Shown here: positions 26,395 to 35,980 of the stretch, one piece after another | Numbering within the stretch: the stretch's first letter is position 1 | How the letters are laid out: every line of letters starts with the position of its first letter | Source of the DNA: Lachnoclostridium sp. An181 | GTDB taxonomy: Bacteria; Bacillota; Clostridia; Lachnospirales; Lachnospiraceae | Direction: 5' to 3' | Length of the DNA stretch: 64,000 nt | Assembly (NCBI RefSeq): GCF_002160325.1 | Contig: NZ_NFKJ01000009.1 | Location: forward strand, 1 to 64,000 | Made by a program: the position numbers and the translations under genes | The notes under the pieces: generated by a model | Seen by the model: only the letters and a program-made list of their open reading frames with translations | Told to the model about the DNA's origin: nothing | Databases searched by the model: none

Positions 26395-26580
26395 TTAAGG
26401 TTCATCAGGCACAATGACTGCTGCCACCAAATAGGCAAGAATTCCCGTACCAGTACATCCAAAAAGCACAAACGCAAGGCGAATCAATGTAGGATCCACG
26501 TTAAAATAATTGGCGACACCACCGCATACTCCGCAGACAATCCTGTCCTTCCTGGAACGGTATAAACGTTTTGGTTCCAT
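26395..26580 (-). CDS. PspC-domain membrane protein
   Basis: 61 residues from the ATG at 26580 with GGAGGTGCCGAT before it. The PspC signature is clear (KDRIVCGVCGGVANYFNVDP, then LIRLAFVLFGCTGTGILAYL as a membrane helix). It is the last gene of the PadR-DUF1700-DUF4097-PspC run, 14 bases after the DUF4097 gene. Such cassettes are linked to envelope stress. Confidence 0.93.
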   Translation of the reverse strand: MEPKRLYRSRKDRIVCGVCGGVANYFNVDPTLIRLAFVLFGCTGTGILAYLVAAVIVPDEP

Positions 26581-26594
26581 ATCGGCACCTCCTT

Positions 26595-27413
26595 TTATTC
26601 CTCCATAAACTCTATGACCATTTCTCCTGCAGCACAATCAAGTTCCATGTTTTTTGCCGCATGATTGTTGATCTCCTGCTTTTTTTCAAATTGCATCTCG
26701 TCATTTCCTACAAGAACGGTTCCCCCAGAAACATCTGTTTCATAATTAAAATCCGTCTTCTTGCCTGCCCACGTTGCAGAAAGACTACCGGCCCTGCACT
26801 CAAGCTTTGCCTCTTTTTTTACGTCTCCTTCCAGGGTAAGTCCTCCTGCCCCGACTTTTGCAGACAGTTCTTCTGTCTCAATGCCCAAAACCTCACCTGC
26901 CCCGGCTCCAACTTCCATCTCCATCTTTTTTGCCCGCAGTCCGTCCACGCTCAGGCTCCCGGCCCCTATGTGTACTCCTGCCTGCTCAAAATATACAGAC
27001 TTCGGAAGATAAATATCTACCGTCGCATCTTCAGTACCATTGCTTACTTTTTTTCTTGTCTCTATCTTCAGTTTTCCACCGTCCATATAAGCATTATACT
27101 GCAGGTCGGATGGAATATTCTGACATTCGACTCTCACCTCGTCTTCCAGCTCTTCATCCGTGTAAATATTGACCCATGACGCATACACATCTACTTCGAT
27201 CTCTTTTACGCCCTTGTATGTCTTAATAAATTCCTCACCGCTGTAGTACTCTCCTTGGCGTTCGTTTCTCCATACAACACCGATTCCATGCGGATACAAA
27301 CGCTTTGCCTCTTTCCAGGAAAACCCAAGAGCCAGGGAGACAATGCACAAAATACATCCAACGGCAAACACACTGCCGCAGATTCCCCAAAAAATCTTCC
27401 ATCCCTTTTTCAT
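26595..27413 (-). CDS. DUF4097-family membrane-anchored beta-strand protein
   Basis: 272 residues. One N-terminal membrane segment (WGICGSVFAVGCILCIVSLAL), then an extracellular region of short repeating beta strands (VGAGAGEVLGIE, AKVGAGGLTLEGD, CRAGSLSATWAGK) typical of DUF4097/'putative adhesin' proteins. The gene starts 3 bases after the DUF1700 stop. Confidence 0.88.
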   Translation of the reverse strand: MKKGWKIFWGICGSVFAVGCILCIVSLALGFSWKEAKRLYPHGIGVVWRNERQGEYYSGEEFIKTYKGVKEIEVDVYASWVNIYTDEELEDEVRVECQNIPSDLQYNAYMDGGKLKIETRKKVSNGTEDATVDIYLPKSVYFEQAGVHIGAGSLSVDGLRAKKMEMEVGAGAGEVLGIETEELSAKVGAGGLTLEGDVKKEAKLECRAGSLSATWAGKKTDFNYETDVSGGTVLVGNDEMQFEKKQEINNHAAKNMELDCAAGEMVIEFMEE

Positions 27414-27416
27414 CTC

Positions 27417-28121
27417 TTAGACAGCCTCCTTCCTGTTTCTTTGGAATATTCTCCGCAACAGGGATACCACAAACCGGAATATGGCCGGGATCGCCAAAGC
27501 ACATGCCTTTACAAAAAGTGCGGTGAGAGCCACTCCAATTGACAGTGCAATTGCTCCAAGTCCAATGATCATCAATCCGATGACCGGATGATAAAACAAT
27601 TGGATCACTCCTGCCACAAGGCAGATGATTCCGGACACAGCAATCGCTGCCATCGCGCAGACAAGCCCTACAAGCATTCCGCCAATCCCAAGTGCAAGCC
27701 CCAAAATAAGTGCTACAAGTCCAATACCAAGTGGAATGACGATCGGGCCAAAGAAAATGGCAAGCAGCACGATCAGGATGATCTTTAATGTCCTGTTGGA
27801 TTTCTGTACCTTCTCCACATCCACCGGCTCCTTATATTTTTGATATGGTCTGCCTGCTGGCATATCTCTGTCTTCAAATCTGGTATCCGTGTATCCGGTC
27901 TCCCGGTATTCAGTTGTTTCTTCGTCTGTCCCTCTCATCCCCTGCTTGATGATATCCGCCACTTTCTTAGGACTTCCAAGCTCCTCAATGATCTGGTCTT
28001 CCATCTCTTCACCGGCATCGTCAAAATAATCATTATAATATTGCAGTGCCTCCTCCCTTTCTTCATCCGGGATATCTCTCAGCAATGCATTTAACTCTGA
28101 CATAAACTGTATGCGGTTCAT
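27417..28121 (-). CDS. DUF1700 membrane protein
   Basis: 234 residues. The N-terminal 70 residues match DUF1700 (FMSELNALLRDIPDEERE, ALQYYNDYFDDAGEE, IIEELGSPKKVADII); three to four hydrophobic, glycine-rich segments follow at about 110-225. Its ATG overlaps the padR stop by 4 bases. DUF1700 and PadR are a common pair; the role is thought to be envelope-related but is not settled. Confidence 0.92.
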   Translation of the reverse strand: MNRIQFMSELNALLRDIPDEEREEALQYYNDYFDDAGEEMEDQIIEELGSPKKVADIIKQGMRGTDEETTEYRETGYTDTRFEDRDMPAGRPYQKYKEPVDVEKVQKSNRTLKIILIVLLAIFFGPIVIPLGIGLVALILGLALGIGGMLVGLVCAMAAIAVSGIICLVAGVIQLFYHPVIGLMIIGLGAIALSIGVALTALFVKACALAIPAIFRFVVSLLRRIFQRNRKEAV

Positions 28122-28441
28122 GCTCCTCCACCCCCTTCAAAGATTTCGCTGATCTTTCCGGAATAGTTTTTCCACTCAATCCGGTATAAAGTCAGCTGTG
28201 CACTCCCCTTTTCCGTCAGCTTATAGTATCTCCGGTTCCTCCCGTCAAACTGCTGGTCATACACCTCCAGGCAGTCATCTTTCTGAAGTCTCCTAAGAAC
28301 CGGATATAATGTAGACTCTGAAATATCGATCGCTTTTCTGACATCCTGAGTAATTTTATAACCGTAAGTTCCCTGCTCCTCTTTGGATACAACCGCTAAG
28401 ACAACAGCGTCCAGAAGTGCGGAACCTGTATTAAAAACCAT
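28118..28441 (-). CDS. PadR-family transcriptional regulator
   Basis: 107 residues. A winged helix with the PadR segments YGYKITQDVRKAIDISESTLYPVLRRLQKDD and a short C-terminal helix of PadR-s1 type. It heads the four-gene cassette and likely represses the promoter directly upstream (28491-28526). The gene begins with ATG after GGGAGGGAGCG. Confidence 0.94.
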   Translation of the reverse strand: MVFNTGSALLDAVVLAVVSKEEQGTYGYKITQDVRKAIDISESTLYPVLRRLQKDDCLEVYDQQFDGRNRRYYKLTEKGSAQLTLYRIEWKNYSGKISEIFEGGGGA

Positions 28442-28490
28442 GTCATCGCTCCCTCCCTTATATCCATCATTATATTGTTCTTACGGATAT

Positions 28491-28526
28491 ATTATATGAT
28501 GTATAATATTGTTCGTCAACAATATT
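28491..28526 (-). promoter_or_regulatory. SigA promoter and overlapping operator of the PadR cassette
   Basis: On the minus strand TTGACG (plus 28514-28519) and TATAAT (plus 28491-28496) are exactly 17 bases apart. The -35 box lies at the centre of AATATTGTT/AACAATATT (28505-28526, perfect 9-bp arms). A second dyad, ATATTATA/TATAATAT, covers the -10 side (about 28489-28510). Overlapping dyads on both boxes fit PadR autorepression. Confidence 0.75.
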
Positions 28527-28563
28527 TCCTTTAAGAGATTATGAAGAAATTCTTAAGGCGTCC

Positions 28564-28830
28564 CTAAAAGAAAAAATACATCAGTACCAGCGCCTGCACA
28601 ACAAGTATGAGCGGAACTCCAAAGGAAAACTTTTGGTGTTTGGTTTTGTGATGAAATGCTTTCATCCCAATCCAGGCCCCTGCGCTGCCCCCTGCGATGG
28701 CAATGCCAAGGAGCACTGCCTCCGAAATCCTCCATCTTCCTTTTTTTGCTCTCCTTTTATCTATTCCATAGAGAACCAGTGCGGCCAGATTGACCGCACA
28801 CAAATAATATGTCAAACCATCGCTCATCAT
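28564..28830 (-). CDS. DUF1294 membrane protein
   Basis: 88 residues with three hydrophobic segments. The family marks are visible: YGIDKRRAKKGRWRISE, IAGGSAGAWIGMKAFHHKTKHQKF. Function unknown. It overlaps the addA stop by 4 bases and is the last gene of the addB-addA operon. Confidence 0.88.
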   Translation of the reverse strand: MMSDGLTYYLCAVNLAALVLYGIDKRRAKKGRWRISEAVLLGIAIAGGSAGAWIGMKAFHHKTKHQKFSFGVPLILVVQALVLMYFFF

Positions 28831-31800
28831 TCTTTCACCTCTATCAGCTGTCCCAGCGCAAAAGAATAAATGAGATTTTCTTTCACCCTTTTTCCCGTCA
28901 TTCTTTCAAGCGCCTCTGCATAGTAGTACAACTGTTTTTCATATCTTCTTTTTAATTCTTCTGTCGAGGAAACACGGTCTGTTTTGTAGTCCACCAAAAC
29001 GACACCGTCCGGTTCTTCAAACCATGCATCAATGATCCCCTGAACCAAAATCAGATCCCCGTCTTTCTCGCCTTCATATATTTCCTCTGGCTCTACCCCC
29101 ATGACAAAGGGCTGTTCCCGATATAAGCTGCCGTTTTTCTGGGCATCTGTCATCCGCTTTGCAAGACTGGTATACAAAAATTTTTCCAGCTTTTCAACAT
29201 CCAGAAGCTTCAGCATGTCGCCATCCATATACCCGCTCTCTCTCCACTGTTTCATCTGTCTTTGTATGGAAGTTTTTGTCCCTTCTTTCGTGAAATCCCA
29301 AAGCTCCAGCATCTTGTGGAATGCCGTTCCCCGAAAAGCTCCTCCGCTCTTTTCTTCGCGCATAAAGCTTGGCACATAAGTCTCATCTTCTTTTTTTCCG
29401 TACATATTCTCGCTGTACTCATCCTCAAACTCTGGCCTCTTAAGTTCAGACACTGAAAATTTCTGCTTTCTCTTCTGCTCATTTTCGTAAGGGTAGGAAA
29501 ACGCAAACTGTTCGTTTATATTTTTCTCCATTTCTCTGTCAAAAGGTTTCTCCACAGGCAGATTTTCATAATTATCCTTTTTCCATCCTGTCTCCCTTAT
29601 CTCCAGTTGTTTCTCCTCATATAACTCAAGAGGATCTACGATTTTCACTTTCACATCCGGAAGTTCTCTCTCCCCTTCCAGCGCAGGGATCAAAAATCCA
29701 TAGTACGAATCCGCACTTGCGCGAAGATGAAACGGCATTTTGATCTTTCCGTTTCCTTTCCAGACCGCATACTTTTCCACTTTTTGCTCCGCGTCTGCAG
29801 CACTTCCCACAAGGATAAGTTTTTCTTTTGCCCTCGTCATTGCCACATAAAGAAGACGCAGTTCTTCTCCTGCATTTTCCAGTTTCAGCTCACGCTGCAT
29901 CATTCGTTTCAATATGGTCGGCGCTTTTGTCCTGCGCTCCAAATCCACACAGTCCATACCTATTCCAAACTTTGGGTGCACGCAGATACTGTTTTTATAA
30001 TCCTGTGTGTTAAATTTTCCGCTCATCCCTGCAACAAAGACAATTGGAAATTCCAGGCCTTTGCTTTTATGGATGCTCATGATGCGCACTACATCCGACA
30101 CCTCGTCTGTCACACTGGCCTCCCCATAGTCGACCTCGTATTTGTTCAGCTTTTCAATGTAGCGCACAAAATGGAACACACCCTTGTAACTTGTTTTCTC
30201 AAATGCTCTCGCCTTTTCCACGAGCATGCGAATGTTCGCACTCCTCTTTGCGCCGTCCGGGAATGCGTCCATATAGTCCTCATACCCCGTCTCATCCATG
30301 ATCTGAAACAACAGTTCATGGATAGCGGTGTAGGGGATCCGCTCCCGAAACTTCTCCACACCTGCCCAAAATGATTGGATTTTTTCCCGCAGACATTCAT
30401 CCTCACCTTCTTTTGGATACCCGATCATGGCCTCGTGGAACTTCATACCCGGAAATTCCGCTCTCATCTTTGCAAGCTCCTCACTTGTAAACCCTCCAAT
30501 GACCGACAGCATCACCCCTGCAAGCGGAATGTCCTGCCTTCTGTTGTCCAGAATCTTTAGATAATCCAAAAGTACGCTGATCTCCTGCGTCTGAAAATAT
30601 CCTTCCCTGCTGCCTGTATACACCGGAATCCCCTCATCTGCAAATGTTTTTGCAAAGGTTTCTCCACAGCTTTTCGGACTCCTGACAAGAATGACGATGT
30701 CCCCGAAACGTACTGGCCTTTGTCTTTTACTTGTTTTATCCAAAACCGTGTGGGAACACAGAAGTTTTTTGATCTTTGCTGCAATGACTCTTGCCTCCCA
30801 CTCCTTTGCATCCAAGCCTTTCCCATTTTCCTCTTTTGTATCGATCAGATACATTTCTGTCTTTCTGTCTTCTTTGGCCGGTCCCTGCTCGTCCCCGCCA
30901 AAATCTGCGCCCGGATACAGGGCTGCTTTCTCATCGTACGCCACATCCCCAAGATCCTTATCCATGATTTTTTCAAAGAAATAGTTTACGCTTGCCAAAA
31001 CCTCTTCTCTGCTTCGGAAATTTTTGTGCAGGTCAATCCGAACCTTTTCTCCGCCTGTCTGGCTGTACGTCTCAAATTTTTCAATGAACAGCTCCGGCCT
31101 TGAAAGGCGGAACCGATAGATGCTCTGCTTTACATCGCCCACCATGAAAATATTGTAGATTCCATTCTCCACACCGGATACACTCTGAAGTATCGTCTCC
31201 TGGATAAAGTTGCTGTCCTGGTATTCATCGATCATGATCTCTTTGAACTGTTTTTGATACTCCTTTGCTGTCCTGGAAGGATACCGTTTTCCATCCTTGG
31301 AAACTGTCAGGATCTGCATGGCCATGTGCTCCATATCACCAAAGTCAATGAGATTTTTTGACGCCTTCTCCTGCTGAAATTCTTCAGAAAAACGGGACAC
31401 CAGCTCAAACAGTACCCTCGCCATTTTCTCTGTATGGCACAAATCTTTTCTCATTTCCTCAGGTTCTTCGTAAAAATACTGCTTTACAATATCGTCCACC
31501 GTATCTTTCGCCTGTTTTTTTAGGTCTTTGACCGTATCTTCCAGCTCCTTTTCCACTTCAATCCCTTTGTTTGGTTTCAATCTCCCCCAGTTTAAAGATT
31601 TCATCTTTTCGTACATTCCGCAAAATGTTTTTTCCCTGCAAAGACTGTCCACATTTTCCCATGCAAGGTGCACATTTTCCTCATAATTTTTCGGTCCCAG
31701 CTCCATCCGGCAGATATCCTTTGCATTCTCCAGCACCTGTTTTAAGCTTTCCATATAACTATGGGTATTTTTTACGATTGTTTTTATAAATTCCTTTTCT

Positions 31801-32423
31801 TCCAACCCTGCAAGATTCTCTGCATGATATTGTTCCCTGCATTCGCTCATCCACTGAGCCGGAGATGGAAAACTTCTGGAAAATTCATAGACTTTTAAAA
31901 TCAGTTCTTCCAGCTTTTTGTCATCCCTTCCTGACGCATAGCTTTCCGTGAAATCCAAAAATCCTTCGTCTGCTTCCTCATAGGCATTTTCCAGAACATT
32001 GTCCAGGACATCCTGTTTTAAAAGTTTCAGCTCCCCTTCCTCCGCAATGCGAAATCCCGGATCCAGATCAATCTCGTGGAAATGTTCCCGGATGACGGAA
32101 AGGCAAAAACTGTGAATGGTTGTGATCTTTGCATTGTGTACAAGGGTCGCCTGCTTTAAAAGATGAACATTTCCAGGATTTTCCTCGAGCGCTTTTTCAA
32201 GAGCATCTCTAAGGCGTTCCTTCATCTCCGCAGCCGCTGCCTCTGTGTAAGTCACGACCAAAAGCTCATCCACATTTAAGGGCGGGACATCTTTTGTAAG
32301 CCGCTTTATGATGCGCTCCACAAGGACTGCCGTCTTTCCGGAACCGGCTGCCGCGGACACGAGGATATTGCACCCTCTCATATCGATCACTTTTTGCTGT
32401 TCCTTTGTAAAAGCCACACTCAT
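28827..32423 (-). CDS. addA: ATP-dependent helicase/nuclease subunit A
   Basis: 1198 residues. UvrD-type helicase with Walker A AAGSGKTAV (about 25-33), the DEYQDSN motif, and superfamily 1 motifs through RLLYVAMTRAKEKL. The C-terminal RecB-like nuclease has VVLVDYKTD. With AddB it resects double-strand breaks and recognises Chi. Its ATG overlaps the addB stop by 4 bases. Confidence 0.97.
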   Translation of the reverse strand: MSVAFTKEQQKVIDMRGCNILVSAAAGSGKTAVLVERIIKRLTKDVPPLNVDELLVVTYTEAAAAEMKERLRDALEKALEENPGNVHLLKQATLVHNAKITTIHSFCLSVIREHFHEIDLDPGFRIAEEGELKLLKQDVLDNVLENAYEEADEGFLDFTESYASGRDDKKLEELILKVYEFSRSFPSPAQWMSECREQYHAENLAGLEEKEFIKTIVKNTHSYMESLKQVLENAKDICRMELGPKNYEENVHLAWENVDSLCREKTFCGMYEKMKSLNWGRLKPNKGIEVEKELEDTVKDLKKQAKDTVDDIVKQYFYEEPEEMRKDLCHTEKMARVLFELVSRFSEEFQQEKASKNLIDFGDMEHMAMQILTVSKDGKRYPSRTAKEYQKQFKEIMIDEYQDSNFIQETILQSVSGVENGIYNIFMVGDVKQSIYRFRLSRPELFIEKFETYSQTGGEKVRIDLHKNFRSREEVLASVNYFFEKIMDKDLGDVAYDEKAALYPGADFGGDEQGPAKEDRKTEMYLIDTKEENGKGLDAKEWEARVIAAKIKKLLCSHTVLDKTSKRQRPVRFGDIVILVRSPKSCGETFAKTFADEGIPVYTGSREGYFQTQEISVLLDYLKILDNRRQDIPLAGVMLSVIGGFTSEELAKMRAEFPGMKFHEAMIGYPKEGEDECLREKIQSFWAGVEKFRERIPYTAIHELLFQIMDETGYEDYMDAFPDGAKRSANIRMLVEKARAFEKTSYKGVFHFVRYIEKLNKYEVDYGEASVTDEVSDVVRIMSIHKSKGLEFPIVFVAGMSGKFNTQDYKNSICVHPKFGIGMDCVDLERRTKAPTILKRMMQRELKLENAGEELRLLYVAMTRAKEKLILVGSAADAEQKVEKYAVWKGNGKIKMPFHLRASADSYYGFLIPALEGERELPDVKVKIVDPLELYEEKQLEIRETGWKKDNYENLPVEKPFDREMEKNINEQFAFSYPYENEQKRKQKFSVSELKRPEFEDEYSENMYGKKEDETYVPSFMREEKSGGAFRGTAFHKMLELWDFTKEGTKTSIQRQMKQWRESGYMDGDMLKLLDVEKLEKFLYTSLAKRMTDAQKNGSLYREQPFVMGVEPEEIYEGEKDGDLILVQGIIDAWFEEPDGVVLVDYKTDRVSSTEELKRRYEKQLYYYAEALERMTGKRVKENLIYSFALGQLIEVKE

Positions 32424-35400
32424 GATTCCAATTCTCCCTTCATCTTCTCAAACAGCTCCCCGTCATCCAGTTTTTTCCATCTTCTGTACGCATATCCTTC
32501 CAGCTTTTCATCAAACCCGCATACGGACCGGAACCTGCAGTAATCACACCCGCTTTTTCCCTCCATCTCATATGGATTCGGGGTGATCTCACCTTGGTTT
32601 ATTTTCTTTTTCGTATCCTCCTCCAGTTTTTTTGCATAATCCTGCAAAATATGAAACTCCTCTGTCCCAATGGCTTTGGAGTACCGGTTCAATGTCCCGT
32701 CCTTTTTTCTCCCCGCCGGGATGACTTCTGATGATTGTCCCATATATTTGTCCAGATGCGCAATCACCTCGTCATTTTCATTGAGGAGCCCATCCAGCCT
32801 AAGCTCCTTTAAGATTGCGGACTTTAACTTCTCCTCGTCCATTTCCTTTGGCACAAACGGGTCCTTCATCTGATAATAGAAAATCCCTGCCGGAATGATT
32901 TCTTTTCCCGGGAAACGGTTTTTCTCGATGGCCAGAGCTGCATTTAAGTAGACTACAAGCTGCACCTGGATCCCGTGGTAAAAAGCAGTCATGTCAAAAC
33001 TTTTGCTTCCTGTTTTATAGTCAATGATCTTGACGTAAACTTTATCCTCCTCTTCACAAATATCAAGCCGGTCAATCTTTCCTCCCGCAAACTTCACCTC
33101 ATAGGCATCCGGTTTAAAATCCCCGCACGCAAGCTGATTGGTCAAAGCCCAGATGGTGCGCCGCATCATCTTTTTGAGTCTTGTCACAAGATACTCATTT
33201 CTCGCAGAACTGTACAGGATCGTATTACCGTAATCTGCAATGCTTTCTTCCACACTGTCACAAATCCACTCTTCCCGTTCCTTTTCGCCGACCTCCGTCC
33301 AGCTAAGCCCTTCCCGCTCCACTTTTCTTGAATACCGCTCCACTGCACGGTGGAAAATATTCCCAAAATCCAAAGCTCGAAATTCATACTGTTCCCGTTC
33401 TTTTAGCCTAAGTCCATAGGTCAGATAATGAGAAAAGGCACATGCCGCAAACCGTTCCATCCTCGTAGCGCTTGGCACCTGACCGTTTCCGTATAATTTC
33501 TCTGCCGTGGTTTCCATAAGAGTAAATTGGGGACTGCAATAGAATGCCCCGTCCAATATCCTCCTGATTTTTTCCTCCCATTCGGGATGGTTTTTATACC
33601 AGCGGTACAGCTCCAGCCACTCTGCACTCAAGTCCCCTTCCTTCAGCCCCCGGATCACATCTTGAAACGCTGTCCTTGGTGACAACTCCTTTTCTTTCAG
33701 TGCACACGCCTTCTCTTCCTCAACAGAAAGTCCCGGAAACAGGCGCAAAAGATCAGACACCAGATAAGCAGGACGCAGGCTTTTCCCTTCCGAGGATGTC
33801 CTGCTGTAGGATAAGATCAGTTTCTGTGATGGTTTTGTAAGATTTAAGTACAAGTAATATTTCTGTACGTATGCTTTTTCTTTTGCTCCCGGTGAGAGTT
33901 CCACATGAAGATTTTTCAGCTCTTCTCTGTTCTGAGCGCTTAAGATTCCCCCATTGTCCAGGCTGCCCGGTATGATCGTATCGTTCACCCCAAGGACAAA
34001 GAGCACCTTGATATCCTTTAGCCTTGTCCTCTCAAAATCCCCTGCCAGCACCTGATCCATGCTTGGCGGGATGATGCCCACTTTTGCCTCCGCAAGCCCT
34101 GCGTCTATCAGCTCACAGTACTCCAAAAGGCTGACCTCCTCCCCTCCAAGAAGACTGACAAACTGTTCCAGCACTCCAAGAACGATTCGGTATATCTGCT
34201 CATACTCTTTTGAGAGTGACACTTCTCCTGCTTTTGCAAGTTTCTGCCCCTGCTCCTCTAATTTTTTCTCTATATTCTGACTCACAAAAAATTCATAGAG
34301 CGCAGCGCTGATATCCTGCACTGTCTTCTTTCTCTGCCTTAACACAAACATCAAAGGCTCCATCCTCTCCACAAACTGCACCCGCATCCGGTTGACTTCT
34401 TCAAGATAAGCGGTATCCATGGAGTCTGTCCTTCTTATCCATGCACTCTGCCACTTTTTATACCCTTGTATCCCAAGCGCCCTCACATAATTTTCCAAAA
34501 GGTCTACCTCATCTCTGGAAAATCCAAATAGTTCTGTCCGAAGAAAACGAAACACACTTTCATAGCTAAAATGCTGGTTTGCCATTGCCAAAAGACTCCG
34601 CACATACTCCACAAACGGATTTAAGAGAATACTCCTTTTGTGGTCCATAAAAAGGGGAATATCAAATTTGACAAACTCTCTTTGAAGATAGTCTGCATAC
34701 GCATTCATATCCCCGGCCACCACCGCGATCTCCCTGTAACGGATCCCTTCCTGGCGCACCATGCGTCTGATTTCCCCGGCAGCTGCCATGGCCTCCTTTG
34801 CAGGACTTTCAAGACAGCGGATCCTAAGGACGTCCTGTTCTTTTTGATACCGCCTCTTTTGATAACGGAAAATCGCCTTTTCCAAAAATGCCAGCACCTC
34901 ATTGTCCTCAAATCTTCCTTTTGCATTTTGGTACAAAAGGATTGGCTCTTCTATCTCCACTTTAAGCTCTGCTGCCATTTTGCTCAAAGATACCACTGTT
35001 TTTTTCCCAAGTGCAAACAGCTCATACGGTCCTTGATACTTGTATGGATCTTCCCTTTCATCCATATTGACTGTGACCATGACTTTGCCGCAAATCTGCA
35101 TGAACTTCCCAATCAGTCGGTTCTGTACAGGAGTAAACCCGGTAAATTCATCCAGCACGATCACACTGTCCTTTAATATCCTGGACTTACCGGCTACCTC
35201 GCTGAAAAGATCCAAAATCTCCTCTCCTGTGATATACGTATTTTTTAATATTTCAAGGAAACTTTCGTACAATGTCTGAATCTCTTCCAGTTTGTAGGAC
35301 AGCGCATTCGTCTCCCCTAACTCCTCTCTGATCTCATCCAGTTTTTCCGGTCCTATATCATACTGCATCAGCTCCGATATAACGGACTTGATTTCGCTGA

Positions 35401-35755
35401 TATACCCAAGTCTTCTTAAATTTTTCCCGAAAATTTTAAGTTCTGATTCTTTTCCCGATGCAGCTTTTCTCAGCACCAGATTTTTCCCCATGTCATCCAG
35501 CACGATTCGTTTCTGATTGCCCGTCTCTTCAAAGATGCGGTGCGCCAGTCTTCCAAAGCTTTGCACATCGATATTCATGATCCCGTGCGCCGGGTGCATA
35601 TTCACAATCTCCTTTTGTATCTGCATGGTGAACTGTTCCGGCACGAGGATAATGTAATTTTTCCCAGGATTTTTTATGGATTCTTCAATTACTTTTTCAT
35701 ATACGTAATGGGATTTTCCGCTCCCTGCATTTCCAAATATAAATTGTAATGACAT
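32420..35755 (-). CDS. addB: ATP-dependent helicase/deoxyribonuclease subunit B
   Basis: 1111 residues from the ATG at 35755 (GGAGGGCAGGAC before it). N-terminal Walker A FGNAGSGKSHYV (about 7-18), an inactive-helicase-like body, and a C-terminal nuclease with IIDYKTG. The iron-sulfur cysteines are present (AACAFSHYL and the late CDYCRFRSVC cluster). It is the first gene of the operon. A possible -10 (TATACT) lies about 30 bases upstream of the start. Confidence 0.97.
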   Translation of the reverse strand: MSLQFIFGNAGSGKSHYVYEKVIEESIKNPGKNYIILVPEQFTMQIQKEIVNMHPAHGIMNIDVQSFGRLAHRIFEETGNQKRIVLDDMGKNLVLRKAASGKESELKIFGKNLRRLGYISEIKSVISELMQYDIGPEKLDEIREELGETNALSYKLEEIQTLYESFLEILKNTYITGEEILDLFSEVAGKSRILKDSVIVLDEFTGFTPVQNRLIGKFMQICGKVMVTVNMDEREDPYKYQGPYELFALGKKTVVSLSKMAAELKVEIEEPILLYQNAKGRFEDNEVLAFLEKAIFRYQKRRYQKEQDVLRIRCLESPAKEAMAAAGEIRRMVRQEGIRYREIAVVAGDMNAYADYLQREFVKFDIPLFMDHKRSILLNPFVEYVRSLLAMANQHFSYESVFRFLRTELFGFSRDEVDLLENYVRALGIQGYKKWQSAWIRRTDSMDTAYLEEVNRMRVQFVERMEPLMFVLRQRKKTVQDISAALYEFFVSQNIEKKLEEQGQKLAKAGEVSLSKEYEQIYRIVLGVLEQFVSLLGGEEVSLLEYCELIDAGLAEAKVGIIPPSMDQVLAGDFERTRLKDIKVLFVLGVNDTIIPGSLDNGGILSAQNREELKNLHVELSPGAKEKAYVQKYYLYLNLTKPSQKLILSYSRTSSEGKSLRPAYLVSDLLRLFPGLSVEEEKACALKEKELSPRTAFQDVIRGLKEGDLSAEWLELYRWYKNHPEWEEKIRRILDGAFYCSPQFTLMETTAEKLYGNGQVPSATRMERFAACAFSHYLTYGLRLKEREQYEFRALDFGNIFHRAVERYSRKVEREGLSWTEVGEKEREEWICDSVEESIADYGNTILYSSARNEYLVTRLKKMMRRTIWALTNQLACGDFKPDAYEVKFAGGKIDRLDICEEEDKVYVKIIDYKTGSKSFDMTAFYHGIQVQLVVYLNAALAIEKNRFPGKEIIPAGIFYYQMKDPFVPKEMDEEKLKSAILKELRLDGLLNENDEVIAHLDKYMGQSSEVIPAGRKKDGTLNRYSKAIGTEEFHILQDYAKKLEEDTKKKINQGEITPNPYEMEGKSGCDYCRFRSVCGFDEKLEGYAYRRWKKLDDGELFEKMKGELES

Positions 35756-35882
35756 GTCCTGCCCTCCTATGGGACTTAGTATATCATGTTCTTTTGTTGT
35801 TGACACATATAGATTGTTTAATTTCGTGGTACCAAGCCCGTTGTGGACACGACATTTTTATGGATGGTCTGTAAATCCAAAA

Positions 35883-35933
35883 AGAAGAAGGCATCTCCCC
35901 TGTCATTTCATGACTTTTGAGACGCCTTCTTCT
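35883..35933 (-). terminator. Terminator of the GH53 gene
   Basis: AGAAGAAGGC and GCCTTCTTCT arms, extended by TCTC/GAGA after a single A/C interruption, around a 21-base loop. On the minus strand a T run follows (TTTTTGG). It is about 48 bases past the stop at 35981. Confidence 0.75.
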
Positions 35934-35980
35934 CTTATCCAGATCAAGGTTCCTTTGAACTTGACCTTGAATTTTCAGTA

